From Streptomyces fagopyri (GTDB taxonomy: Bacteria > Actinomycetota > Actinomycetes > Streptomycetales > Streptomycetaceae), in assembly GCF_009498275.1 (NCBI RefSeq), contig NZ_CP045643.1, positions 7,688,001 through 7,752,000 of the forward strand: a stretch of DNA of 64,000 nt, read 5' to 3'. Made by a program: the position numbers and the translations under genes. Positions 18,342-25,636 of the stretch are shown piece after piece. The notes under the pieces are model-generated. The model was not told the origin of the DNA. It made no database searches and worked only from the letters and a program-made list of their open reading frames with translations. The stretch's first letter is position 1; every line of letters starts with the position of its first letter.

Positions 18342-19026
18342 GGGCCGTCAGGTAGCCGGGCAGCCGGATGCCGGGGGCTAGGTCGTCGGCGGGGATCGGG
18401 GTGCCCTGTCCCTTGGTGACGGGGACCACGCCGGTCCAGTGGGGGAGGTCCAGGTCCTCGGGGTCGTCGTTCGGGCCGCCGGTGCGGAGCTTCGCCGAGA
18501 CCTCGTCCAGGTCGAGGGCGATCACCGCGGTGGCGGCCAGTTCCTTGGCGTTGGCCGCGCGGGAGTCGGACGAGCGGCCGGGAACGACCTGGTCGACCAG
18601 TGCGTCCAGGGCCGCGCGCTTCTCGTCCGGGTCCGTCACCTGGTGCGCGACGCCGTGCACCACCACGGAGCGGTAGTTGATCGAGTGGTGGAAGGCGGAC
18701 CGGGCGAGGACCAGGCCGTCGACATGGGTGACGGTCACGCAGACCGGCAGCCCGGGGTCGGTCCCGCCGGTCATCCGCAGGGGTCGCGAGCCCGTCGAGC
18801 CGTGCACGTAGAGGCGTCGGCCGACCCGTGCGTAGAGGGTGGGCAGCACGACCGGCGCGCCGTCCCGGACGAAGCCGAGGTGGCAGACGTACCCCTCGTC
18901 GAGTATCGCGTGGACCAGTTCGTGGTCGTACGCGGCGCGCTCCTTGGAGCGGGTGGGGACGGTGCGGTCGGTCGGGGTGTAGGCGGCGGCCCGCGCCGTC
19001 CCTGGCTCTGTGCTCGTCTCCGGCAT
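18337..19026 (-). CDS. pyridoxamine 5'-phosphate oxidase family protein
   Basis: The 229-aa protein has the split-barrel flavin-binding fold of PPOX proteins: HELVHAILDEGYVCHLGFV, GAPVVLPTLYARVGRRLYVH, and FHHSINYRSVVVHG. It is divergent from a MocR-type regulator, 35 bp away, an arrangement typical of MocR targets. ATG at 19026 was chosen over 19038 because a minus-strand -10 (TACAAT) overlaps the upper ATG. The stop codon lies inside three CCGGATCA repeats at 18315-18340. It may act on a vitamin B6-like or F420/FMN-linked substrate. Confidence 0.85.
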   Translation of the reverse strand: MPETSTEPGTARAAAYTPTDRTVPTRSKERAAYDHELVHAILDEGYVCHLGFVRDGAPVVLPTLYARVGRRLYVHGSTGSRPLRMTGGTDPGLPVCVTVTHVDGLVLARSAFHHSINYRSVVVHGVAHQVTDPDEKRAALDALVDQVVPGRSSDSRAANAKELAATAVIALDLDEVSAKLRTGGPNDDPEDLDLPHWTGVVPVTKGQGTPIPADDLAPGIRLPGYLTAR

Positions 19027-19054
19027 TGCACTCTCCATTGTACTAGTGCATAAT
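19026..19054. promoter_or_regulatory. overlapping divergent promoters of the MocR/PPOX pair
   Basis: On the plus strand TTGCAC (19026-19031), 17 bp, CATAAT (19049-19054) precede the MocR GTG by 7 nt, predicting a leaderless transcript. On the minus strand TACAAT (19037-19042) faces it within the spacer. TGTACTAG and TGTGCTAG near 19039 and 19061 form a direct repeat, as MocR operators often do. Confidence 0.7.
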
Positions 19055-19061
19055 CTTCTTT

Positions 19062-20393
19062 GTGCTAGGAGAGTATCGGATCGAAGGGCGTCGCGCAGCG
19101 GACATCGCGGCGAGCGTCGAGCGCGCGGTGGGCGCCGGAGCGCTCGAACCGGGACAACTGCTGCCGCCGATGCGGGAGTTGGCCACGCAGCTGGGGGTGA
19201 ATCCCAATACCGTGGCCGCCGCGTACCGCGTTCTGCGTGAACGCGGGGTGATCGAGACGGACGGCCGTCGAGGCAGCCGAGTCCGCTCCAGGCCCGTCAC
19301 CACGGGGCGCGAGTACATCCGGGTGGAGGTGCCGGACGGTGTGCGGAACCTGGTGGACGGCAACCCGGACCGTGCCCTGCTGCCCGGCCTGGCCGAGGCG
19401 TTCGCCGCGGCGGCGGGAGAGGCGGACCGGGACCCCGTGCTGTACGGGGACGACGCCGTGGAACCCGAACTGTGGCGGCTCGCGCGCGCCGACCTCGACG
19501 CGGACGGGGTGCCGGAGGGCCCGATCGTCGTCACGTCCGGGTCGCTCGACGGCATCGAGCGCGTCCTGGCGGCCCATCTCAAGCCGGGCGACGCGGTCGC
19601 CGTGGAGGACCCGGGGTGGGGCAGCGTGTTCGACCTCGCGCCGGCGCTGGGGCTGCGGACGGTCCCGGTGCGCGTCGACGACGAGGGCCCGCTGCCCGAC
19701 GACGTACAGGGTGCGCTGGAGGCGGGCGCCCGCGCGCTGATCGTCACGGACCGGGCGCAGAACCCGACCGGCGCCGCCGTGACCTCCACCCGTGCGCGTG
19801 CCCTGCGTTCCGTACTGGCGCGGTACCCGCGCACCCTTGTCATCGAGGACGATCACGGGCACCGGATCGTCGACCTGCCCCTGCATCCGCTGGCCGGAGT
19901 GACGGACCACTGGGCCCTGGTGCGCTCCGTCGCCAAGGCGTACGGCCCCGACCTGCGGCTCGCCGTGCTCACCGGGGACGCCGTCACCATGGACCGCGTG
20001 CACGGGCGGCAGCGGCTCGGCCCCGGCTGGGTGAGCCGGCTGCTGCAGCGGGCGGTCGCGCGTCTGTGGGCCGGCGGTGCGGTCGACGTGCCGGCGGTGG
20101 CCGCGGCGTACGGGCGGCGCCGGGACGCGCTGATCGACGCCCTCGCGCGGCGTGGCATCGAGGCCCACGGGCGCAGCGGGATGAACGTCTGGATTCCCGT
20201 CCCGGACGAGACCGGGGCGGTCGCGCGGCTGCTGCACGCGGGCTGGGCGGTCGCGCCGGGAGCACGCTTCCGGATGAGCGCGCCGCCCGGCATCCGGATC
20301 ACCGTCTCGACGCTCACGGCGGACGACATCGGACCGCTGGCGGACGCCGTAGCCTCCGCCGCCGGTCCCGCACCCGCCCGCCGTTACGTGTGA
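19062..20393 (+). CDS. MocR/PdxR-type regulator (GntR HTH fused to an aminotransferase-like domain)
   Basis: The 443-aa protein has a GntR winged helix at residues 12-80 (LLPPMRELATQLGVNPNTVA, YRVLRERGVIETDGRRG). It is followed by a fold-type I aminotransferase domain. NPTG and the probable cofactor lysine in RSVAKAYGPDLRLAVL (near residue 294) are present. MocR proteins sense pyridoxal phosphate or amines and often control PLP synthesis, GABA or taurine genes. The divergent PPOX gene is the probable target. GTG is at the predicted transcription start, so translation would be leaderless. Confidence 0.9.
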   Translation: MLGEYRIEGRRAADIAASVERAVGAGALEPGQLLPPMRELATQLGVNPNTVAAAYRVLRERGVIETDGRRGSRVRSRPVTTGREYIRVEVPDGVRNLVDGNPDRALLPGLAEAFAAAAGEADRDPVLYGDDAVEPELWRLARADLDADGVPEGPIVVTSGSLDGIERVLAAHLKPGDAVAVEDPGWGSVFDLAPALGLRTVPVRVDDEGPLPDDVQGALEAGARALIVTDRAQNPTGAAVTSTRARALRSVLARYPRTLVIEDDHGHRIVDLPLHPLAGVTDHWALVRSVAKAYGPDLRLAVLTGDAVTMDRVHGRQRLGPGWVSRLLQRAVARLWAGGAVDVPAVAAAYGRRRDALIDALARRGIEAHGRSGMNVWIPVPDETGAVARLLHAGWAVAPGARFRMSAPPGIRITVSTLTADDIGPLADAVASAAGPAPARRYV

Positions 20394-20394
20394 G

Positions 20395-21432
20395 TCATCG
20401 GCGGGCCCTGGTCTGGGTGAGCGCCGCGCCGGCCAGGACGATCACCGCGCCGACCGGCGTCGACCAGGTCAGCGACTCGCCGAGGACGGCGACCCCCGCC
20501 GCGGTGGCGATGACCGGGATGAAGTAGGTGACCATCTGCGCGGTGGTCGGGCCGACCTCGGCGACCAGGCCGTACTGGACGAGGACGGCGAAGCCCGTGC
20601 CGAGGGCGCCCAGGGCGGCCGTGGCCAGCAGTGGGACGAGCGGGAAGTGGCTCGGCACGGTGGTGAACAGCGGTACGACCAGAGCCAGTTGGGCGGTGGC
20701 CAGGAGCAACTGGGCGCCGGTCATGGACAGGTGGGAGTGGTCGGAGCCGGCCAGGGTGCGGCGGACGTAGATCCAGCCGACGGGGTAGCTCAGCGAGGCC
20801 AGCAGGGCCATCGCCGTACCCGTGGCGTCCAGGCCGTGGAAACCCTGCCAGGCGCCGAGGACCGTCAGCACGCCGAGGAATCCGAGACCGAGCCCGGCTA
20901 CTCTGCGCCGGGTCGGCCGGTCCTCGGACAGGGCCACCATGGACAGGGCCATGCCCCACAGCGGTGAGGTCGCGTTGCAGATGCCCGCGAGCGTGGAGGG
21001 GATCGTCAGCTCCGCGTAGGCGAAGAGCGAGAACGGCAGCGCGTTCAGCAGGAGGGCCGCGACCGCGAGATGTCCCCAGGTGCGCGCCCCGCGTGGCAGG
21101 CGCTCCCGCTTGACCGCCATCGCGACCGCGAGCACCGCGGTTCCGAACACCAGCCGCCCTAGGGTGACTTGGAACGGCGCGTAGCTCTCCGTGCCGACCT
21201 TGATGAGCAAGAAGCTGAATCCCCAGATGAGCGAGAGGGCGCCGAAGCGGATCCGCCAGTCGAGCGCGGCGCGGCGGCGCGGCCCGTGGCCGGTCGGAGC
21301 CGGGGTTGCGGAGGCCGGCTCTGTGGAGATCGGCTCGGCGGAGGCCGGCTCGGCGGAGGCCGGCTCAGTGGACATCGGGTCGGGGGAGGCGGGGTCGGGG
21401 GAGGCGGTGCCCGGCGTGGCGACGGTGGTCAT
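20395..21432 (-). CDS. EamA-family transporter
   Basis: The 345-aa protein has ten predicted membrane helices from about residue 57 (IRFGALSLIWGFSFLLIKVG) to the end, with two EamA repeats. The N-terminal 50 residues are a disordered Ser/Pro/Glu repeat tail (SPDPASPDP, STEPASAEP), matching a DNA repeat at 21320-21400. It converges on the MocR gene with one base between them and is divergent from a LysR regulator 75 bp away that probably controls it. No ribosome site is obvious, so the leader may be very short. Confidence 0.85.
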   Translation of the reverse strand: MTTVATPGTASPDPASPDPMSTEPASAEPASAEPISTEPASATPAPTGHGPRRRAALDWRIRFGALSLIWGFSFLLIKVGTESYAPFQVTLGRLVFGTAVLAVAMAVKRERLPRGARTWGHLAVAALLLNALPFSLFAYAELTIPSTLAGICNATSPLWGMALSMVALSEDRPTRRRVAGLGLGFLGVLTVLGAWQGFHGLDATGTAMALLASLSYPVGWIYVRRTLAGSDHSHLSMTGAQLLLATAQLALVVPLFTTVPSHFPLVPLLATAALGALGTGFAVLVQYGLVAEVGPTTAQMVTYFIPVIATAAGVAVLGESLTWSTPVGAVIVLAGAALTQTRARR

Positions 21433-21455
21433 GGAGTCAACGATGGAGCAGAACG

Positions 21456-21500
21456 ATCTCGTAGCACAAGCGAGATTTTTCGACCGGTATCTCGTAGCCT
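21456..21500. promoter_or_regulatory. LysR-type operator and leaderless promoter
   Basis: ATCTCG-N9-CGAGAT (21456-21476) is a perfect inverted repeat, and ATCTCGTAGC recurs at 21489. TAGCCT (21495-21500) is 7 nt before the LysR ATG at 21508 and serves as -10. The site lies between divergent transporter and regulator genes, as expected for autoregulation and target control. Confidence 0.65.
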
Positions 21501-21507
21501 TGCTTAC

Positions 21508-22410
21508 ATGTTGAATCTGGAGCGCCTGCGCACCCTCGACGCCCTGGCCCGGCACGGATCGGTGAGCGGGGCGGCCGAAGGGCTGCATGTGACGACCTCG
21601 GCCGTGTCCCAGCAGATGTCCAAGCTGGAACGCGAGGTGGGCCAGCAGCTCCTCGCCAAGAACGGACGGGGGGTGCGGCTGACGGACGCGGGCCGGCTCC
21701 TCGCCGACCACGCGGCGCGCATCCTCTCGCAGGTCGAACTCGCCCAGTCCGACCTGGAGGCGCAGCGCGGACAGGTCGTCGGCGAGCTGCGCCTCTCGGC
21801 GTTCCCGACCGCCGCACGCGGGCTGTTCCCCACGGCGCTCGCGGCCCTGCGCGCCGACCATCCGGGGCTGCGGGTGCGCTCGTGCGAGCTGGAGCCCGAG
21901 GCCGGGGTCGCCGGAGTGGTGCGCGGTGACCTCGACCTGGCGGTGGTGCTCGACTGGTACAACAGGCCGATGCCGTTGCCCGACGGCCTGGTGAAGGCGG
22001 CGATCCTCGACGACCCGGCCGATGTGGCGATGCCGGTCGGCCACCGGCTCGCGGACCGCGCGGAGGTCGACCTGGCGGAGTTCGCCGAGGACGAGTGGAT
22101 CACCTGGGGTGAGGGCGAGTTCTGCCACGAGTGGCTGATGTTCACGCTGCGCTCCAAGGGCGTCGAGCCGCACGTCGGCCATCGCGCCGCCGAGACGCAC
22201 ACCCAGCTCAGCATGGTCGCCGCGGGGCTCGGCGTCTGTATCGCGCCGGTGCTCGGACGCCGCCCGATGGCGGAGGGGGTCGTCACGGTCCCGCTGCGCC
22301 AGCGCGTACAGCGCCATGTGTACGTCGTCTGGCGGGCGGACGCCGACCGCCGCCCGTCGATCAGGGCGGCGGTGGAGGCACTGCGGGCGGCCGGAGAAGG
22401 TGTCCACTGA
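21508..22410 (+). CDS. LysR-family transcriptional regulator
   Basis: The 300-aa protein has the LysR helix-turn-helix at residues 3-60 (LERLRTLDALARHGSVSGAA, TTSAVSQQMSKLEREVGQQL). A periplasmic-binding-protein-like effector domain runs from about 90 to 290. It is divergent from the EamA transporter, so it probably responds to the exported or toxic compound. The ATG is leaderless by position. Its stop codon begins a CTGACGGAC tandem repeat. Confidence 0.92.
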   Translation: MLNLERLRTLDALARHGSVSGAAEGLHVTTSAVSQQMSKLEREVGQQLLAKNGRGVRLTDAGRLLADHAARILSQVELAQSDLEAQRGQVVGELRLSAFPTAARGLFPTALAALRADHPGLRVRSCELEPEAGVAGVVRGDLDLAVVLDWYNRPMPLPDGLVKAAILDDPADVAMPVGHRLADRAEVDLAEFAEDEWITWGEGEFCHEWLMFTLRSKGVEPHVGHRAAETHTQLSMVAAGLGVCIAPVLGRRPMAEGVVTVPLRQRVQRHVYVVWRADADRRPSIRAAVEALRAAGEGVH

Positions 22411-22515
22411 CGGACCTGACGGACCTCAGGGACCTGGCGGACCTGCCTGGCGGACCTGACCAACCTGATCGACCCGAGTGATCCGACCGACTCGACCGAC
22501 TCGACCGACCTGGCC
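22407..22515 (+). repeat. 9-bp tandem repeats starting at the LysR stop codon
   Basis: CTGACGGAC at 22407 contains the TGA stop, followed by CTGACGGAC (22416), CTCAGGGAC (22425) and CTGGCGGAC (22434), then further degenerate copies. CGACTCGAC repeats follow around 22490-22515. Confidence 0.85.
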
Positions 22516-22578
22516 GACTGGTGTGGCATCGGGTCGATCGATGTGCGCCGGCCGGACCCGCGTGACACCGGCCCGCTC

Positions 22579-23046
22579 CTACAGCGGCGGCAGCTTCCGG
22601 AAGTCCCAGGAGGCGATCGCCGTCGGAGTCAGCCGCGCCCACGCGTGACGGCCGTCGTGCGGCATCTCCTCCAGGCCGAAGTTCTTGCGGGCGAACAGGG
22701 TCTCGGGGACGTCGAGTTCGGCGCACAGATCCCCGGTGCGCGGGACCTCGCCCACGAACTCCACCGTGCCGGACAGCTCGACGCCCCGCAACTGGTCGTA
22801 CTCCTCACCGGAGTCGACCACCACCGCGACCCGCGGGTCACGCCGCAACTGCGTCCACCGCTTGCTGCGCACCACGGAGTACAGCCACAACGAGGTGCCG
22901 TCCCAGGCGAACCAGAGGGCACTCACATGGGGGACGCCGTCCTGCGACACCGTCGCGACGCGGCACGTGCGCTGGGTGGTGAGGAACTCGTCCAGTTCGC
23001 CGGGGGTCATCATGATCTTCCGACCCCTGCGCTGAGTGACGGTCAT
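22579..23046 (-). CDS. PPOX-class (flavin or F420-dependent) enzyme
   Basis: The 155-aa split-barrel protein fits the PPOX/deazaflavin family: MMTPGELDEFLTTQRTCRVA, GVPHVSALWFAWDGTSLWLY, and KRWTQLRRDPRVAVVVDSG. Such enzymes bind FMN or F420 and reduce varied substrates. The ATG at 23046 follows GAAGAGG at good spacing; MMTPGE 10 residues later is the other candidate. A perfect dyad in the intergenic region toward the isochorismatase-like gene suggests shared control. Confidence 0.88.
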   Translation of the reverse strand: MTVTQRRGRKIMMTPGELDEFLTTQRTCRVATVSQDGVPHVSALWFAWDGTSLWLYSVVRSKRWTQLRRDPRVAVVVDSGEEYDQLRGVELSGTVEFVGEVPRTGDLCAELDVPETLFARKNFGLEEMPHDGRHAWARLTPTAIASWDFRKLPPL

Positions 23047-23092
23047 ACGGGCACCTCTTCTTCCACGTCGGCCTGGTACGTCGACAGAGATC

Positions 23093-23111
23093 TTCTGACG
23101 TAGCGTCAGAA
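23093..23111. promoter_or_regulatory. perfect palindrome TTCTGACG-tag-CGTCAGAA
   Basis: Perfect 8-bp arms with a 3-bp centre lie between the divergent PPOX and isochorismatase-like genes. The core CTGACG-N3-CGTCAG matches the dyad at 16214-16228. A TetR-type operator is likely. Confidence 0.7.
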
Positions 23112-23190
23112 AAAAGGATGGGGCGTCTTCCGTCCCCACGCAATGGTCGTTACGCTCCCCCACCCCGACCCTCGACGACAAGGGGAAGCC

Positions 23191-23829
23191 GTGCCGTCGT
23201 ACGAACAGCTCCGTGAACTCCTCGATCCGGCCACCACCGTGCTGCTCACCATCGAGTGCCAGCAGGGTGTGGTGGGTCCCGGCAGCGCACTGCCCGAACT
23301 CGCCGAAGAGGCCCGCTCCTCGGGGGCGTTGGCCCAGGTTGCGCGGCTGGTGGGTGCGGCGCACGAGAGCGGGGTGCAGGTGATCCACGCCGTCGCGGAG
23401 CGCCGGCCCGACGGGCGCGGCGCCAACCGCAACGCCCGGCTCTTCCGCGCGGCCGAACGGCTTCCCGTGCGCCAGTTGCCCGGGACGGCGGCGGTCCGGG
23501 TGGCCGCCCCGATCGAGGTCGCCGAGGAGGACCTCGTCGTACGCCGACTGCACGGACTGTCACCGATCGCGGGGACGGACGTCGACGCGCTGCTGCGCAA
23601 CCTGGGCTGCCGCACCCTCGTGGTGACCGGTGTCTCCGCCAACGTGGCCGTCCCGAATGCCGTCTTCGATGCCGTGAACCGCGGCTACACCGTCGTGGTG
23701 CCCGCGGACGCCATCGCGGGAGTGCCTGCCGACTACACCCCCGCGATGATCCGCAACACGCTCGCCCTGGTCGCCACCGTCACCACCACCGAAGACGTGC
23801 TGGCCTGTCTCGCAAGCCCGCGCCGCTGA
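23191..23829 (+). CDS. isochorismatase-like protein with substituted catalytic residues
   Basis: The 212-aa protein has the isochorismatase (cysteine hydrolase) fold, and family motifs are readable but altered. The catalytic Asp position (usually LLVIDMQ) reads LLTIECQQG. The Lys position (usually VVRK) reads VVRRLHGLSP. The Cys position (usually TNVCV) reads GVSANVAVPNAVFDAV. So the Asp/Lys/Cys triad appears replaced by Glu/Arg/Ala. True isochorismatases also lack the Cys but keep Asp and Lys. It may be a non-catalytic or differently acting protein. GTG at 23191 follows GGGGAAG. It is divergent from the PPOX gene. Confidence 0.83.
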   Translation: MPSYEQLRELLDPATTVLLTIECQQGVVGPGSALPELAEEARSSGALAQVARLVGAAHESGVQVIHAVAERRPDGRGANRNARLFRAAERLPVRQLPGTAAVRVAAPIEVAEEDLVVRRLHGLSPIAGTDVDALLRNLGCRTLVVTGVSANVAVPNAVFDAVNRGYTVVVPADAIAGVPADYTPAMIRNTLALVATVTTTEDVLACLASPRR

Positions 23830-23841
23830 CACGCGCGGGGG

Positions 23842-24318
23842 TCACGCGAGTTTGATCGAGTCCCCGTCCACGCTGATGGTGGCGGCGGCCAGGGCCTGCG
23901 TCGCGGGTCCCTTCTTCACGCTGCCGTCCGTCGCGGAGAACTGGCTGTTGTGGCACGGACAGGTGATCACGCCGTTCGCGATGTCCTTCACGGCGCAGCC
24001 CTGGTGGGTGCACTTGGACGAGAACGCCTTGAAGGTGCCCGCCGTGGGCTGCGTGACCACCACGCCCTGGTCGGCGAAGACCTTGCCGCCGCCCTCCGGG
24101 ATGTCGGCGGTCTTGGCGAGGACCGTGCCGCCCGCGTTCCCGGCCACGCCGTTGTCGCCGCCGCCCGAACCCCCGCTGCTCGCGCTGGAGGAGGAGTCGG
24201 ACGATTTGTCGTCCGACCCGCACGCGGTCAGCGCGACGGCGAGTCCCGCCGCGCCGACCGCCGCCACGACGGTGCGGCGTGCCGGAGCCGGGGCGGGGTG
24301 AAGCGATTCGCTGGTCAT
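23842..24318 (-). CDS. Rieske [2Fe-2S] lipoprotein
   Basis: The 158-aa protein starts with a twin-arginine signal (ARRTVVAAVGAAGLAVALTAC) ending in a lipobox Cys near residue 33, so it is a membrane-anchored outer-surface lipoprotein. A Ser/Gly-rich linker follows, then a Rieske domain with cluster ligands CTHQGC (about residue 101) and CPCHNSQF (about 120). It likely carries electrons at the membrane surface; no partner oxidoreductase is adjacent. ATG at 24318 has GGAGGG upstream; 24357 is a longer alternative. Confidence 0.92.
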   Translation of the reverse strand: MTSESLHPAPAPARRTVVAAVGAAGLAVALTACGSDDKSSDSSSSASSGGSGGGDNGVAGNAGGTVLAKTADIPEGGGKVFADQGVVVTQPTAGTFKAFSSKCTHQGCAVKDIANGVITCPCHNSQFSATDGSVKKGPATQALAAATISVDGDSIKLA

Positions 24319-24522
24319 GCTGACGGTCCCTCCGACGGACGTGATGGGTTGATCCATACATGAGTACGCTCCGCGGTCGTGACCTGTTCAAGGGGTGGTG
24401 ACTTCTTGACCTGATCGACAGCGGGCGGACAGCAGGGTCGCACCCGTCGACAGCTTGCCGACAGGTGAGGTCAGGCGGCGTGCGGGTGCCCCGGGCCCGC
24501 GAAAAGGTCGTAAAGGGGTGGA

Positions 24523-24551
24523 TTGCACCACCTGCGAGGCGATCCTATGGT
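24523..24551 (+). promoter_or_regulatory. sigma-HrdB-type promoter for the leader ORF and maleylpyruvate-isomerase-like gene
   Basis: TTGCAC (24523-24528), exactly 17 bp, TATGGT (24546-24551). The ATG at 24558 follows by 6 nt, predicting that the transcript begins at or next to that ATG. Confidence 0.7.
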
Positions 24552-24557
24552 TTATTC

Positions 24558-24641
24558 ATGGCTATTTCGACCATGAACGCGGTGACAGGTGAGATCGTGT
24601 GGGCCAGGACCTCAGGATCGGTCAGGACTCCTCGACGATGA
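24558..24641 (+). CDS. possible 27-aa leaderless leader ORF
   Basis: An ATG 6 nt after a consensus promoter opens a 27-codon ORF (MAISTMNAVTGEIVWARTSG and then SVRTPRR). Its TGA overlaps the ATG of the downstream gene as ATGA at 24638-24641. The overlap and the lack of a ribosome site for the leader ORF suggest a leaderless, translationally coupled leader. Function and expression are unproven. An alternative is that the downstream gene starts at a GTG at 24599. Confidence 0.4.
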   Translation: MAISTMNAVTGEIVWARTSGSVRTPRR

Positions 24642-25435
24642 CCCGCGCCGGCCTCGTCTCCGCGCGCGTGAGCACCGGGCAGCTGGCGGACGTCGTCGCC
24701 CTGGTGGACGACGGCCAGTGGGACCTGCCGTCCGCCTGTGCGGGCTGGCGCGTCATCGACGTGATCGCCCACTTGGGGGCCCTCGCCCACGAGGCCGTCG
24801 AACCCCCCGCCCCGGACCCCAGCCTGCCGGCGAACCGCGAGCGTTACCACGACCTGCGGGTCGACGAGCGTCGGGCCTGGAGCCACGCCGAGGTCGTCGA
24901 CGAGTGGCGCGCGTTCACCCCGAGGCAGCTGGAGATCCTGGAGGCGGCCCAGGAGCCGCCGCGGTCCGGGCAGCCGGTAGAGGTGCCGGGCCTGGGGACC
25001 TACCCGCGACATCTCCTGGCGAACACCATGGCGTTCAACGTCCTGTGTCACCTCCGCCACGACATGCTTGCCCCGGACGGTCCGCTCCCGTTCGCCGTCC
25101 CCGAAGAGACCGACGCCCTGGTCGCACCCGCGGTCGAGTTCATGCTGGCCGGCCTGCCCCAGATGCAGGGGCCCGAACTCGCCGCCACCGTCGCCCAACC
25201 GCTCGTCCTCGACCTGACCGGACCGGGCGCCACCACCGTCACCGTTCTCCCCGCCACCCGGCAGGACGCACGCCTGACCGTGCGGCCAGGAGCCGGTGGC
25301 GCCACCAGGATCACCAGTACGGCATCCGACTTCATCGCGTGGGGCACCACCCGCGAACCCTGGCGCGACCACTGCCGCGTCACCGGAGACACATCCGCCG
25401 CGACGCCGTTCCTCGACCGCCTCGACATCATCTGA
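24638..25435 (+). CDS. mycothiol-dependent maleylpyruvate isomerase family protein
   Basis: The 265-aa protein has the MDMPI/DinB-like helical N-domain with CAGWRVIDVIAHLGALAHEA near residue 40 and VLCHLRHDML near 145. The His residues are the expected metal ligands. A C-terminal SCP2-like domain follows (PLVLDLTGPGATTVTVLPA). Members use mycothiol, the actinobacterial thiol, in isomerisation or detoxification. The ATG at 24638 has AGGA upstream, and it overlaps a short upstream ORF. The stop codon lies in a 25-bp repeat. Confidence 0.82.
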   Translation: MTRAGLVSARVSTGQLADVVALVDDGQWDLPSACAGWRVIDVIAHLGALAHEAVEPPAPDPSLPANRERYHDLRVDERRAWSHAEVVDEWRAFTPRQLEILEAAQEPPRSGQPVEVPGLGTYPRHLLANTMAFNVLCHLRHDMLAPDGPLPFAVPEETDALVAPAVEFMLAGLPQMQGPELAATVAQPLVLDLTGPGATTVTVLPATRQDARLTVRPGAGGATRITSTASDFIAWGTTREPWRDHCRVTGDTSAATPFLDRLDII

Positions 25436-25510
25436 GCACGCACCGCGCAGACCGGGATGAGCACGCACCGCGCAGACCCTGACGTGCACCGAGCAGACCT
25501 GGACGTGCAC
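25433..25510 (+). repeat. ~25-bp tandem repeat starting at a stop codon
   Basis: TGAGCACGCACCGCGCAGAC occurs at 25433 (containing the gene stop) and 25458, followed by diverged copies GTGCACCGAGCAGACC and GTGCACACCG. Confidence 0.85.
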
Positions 25511-25636
25511 ACCGCGTACGCCCGGCCGAGGTGCGCACCTGGACGGCCCGTGGATTCCCGAACGGGCCGTCCAGGTGCGCGCTGTCACGCGAGGACCTGT
25601 CACGCGAGGAACGCGCTGCCACCCGATGACACGCGG

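Noticed and set aside
24599..24637. Maleylpyruvate isomerase-like start at GTG 24599
   Set aside because: Possible, but the ATG at 24638 matches the family N-terminus better. Kept as an alternative.
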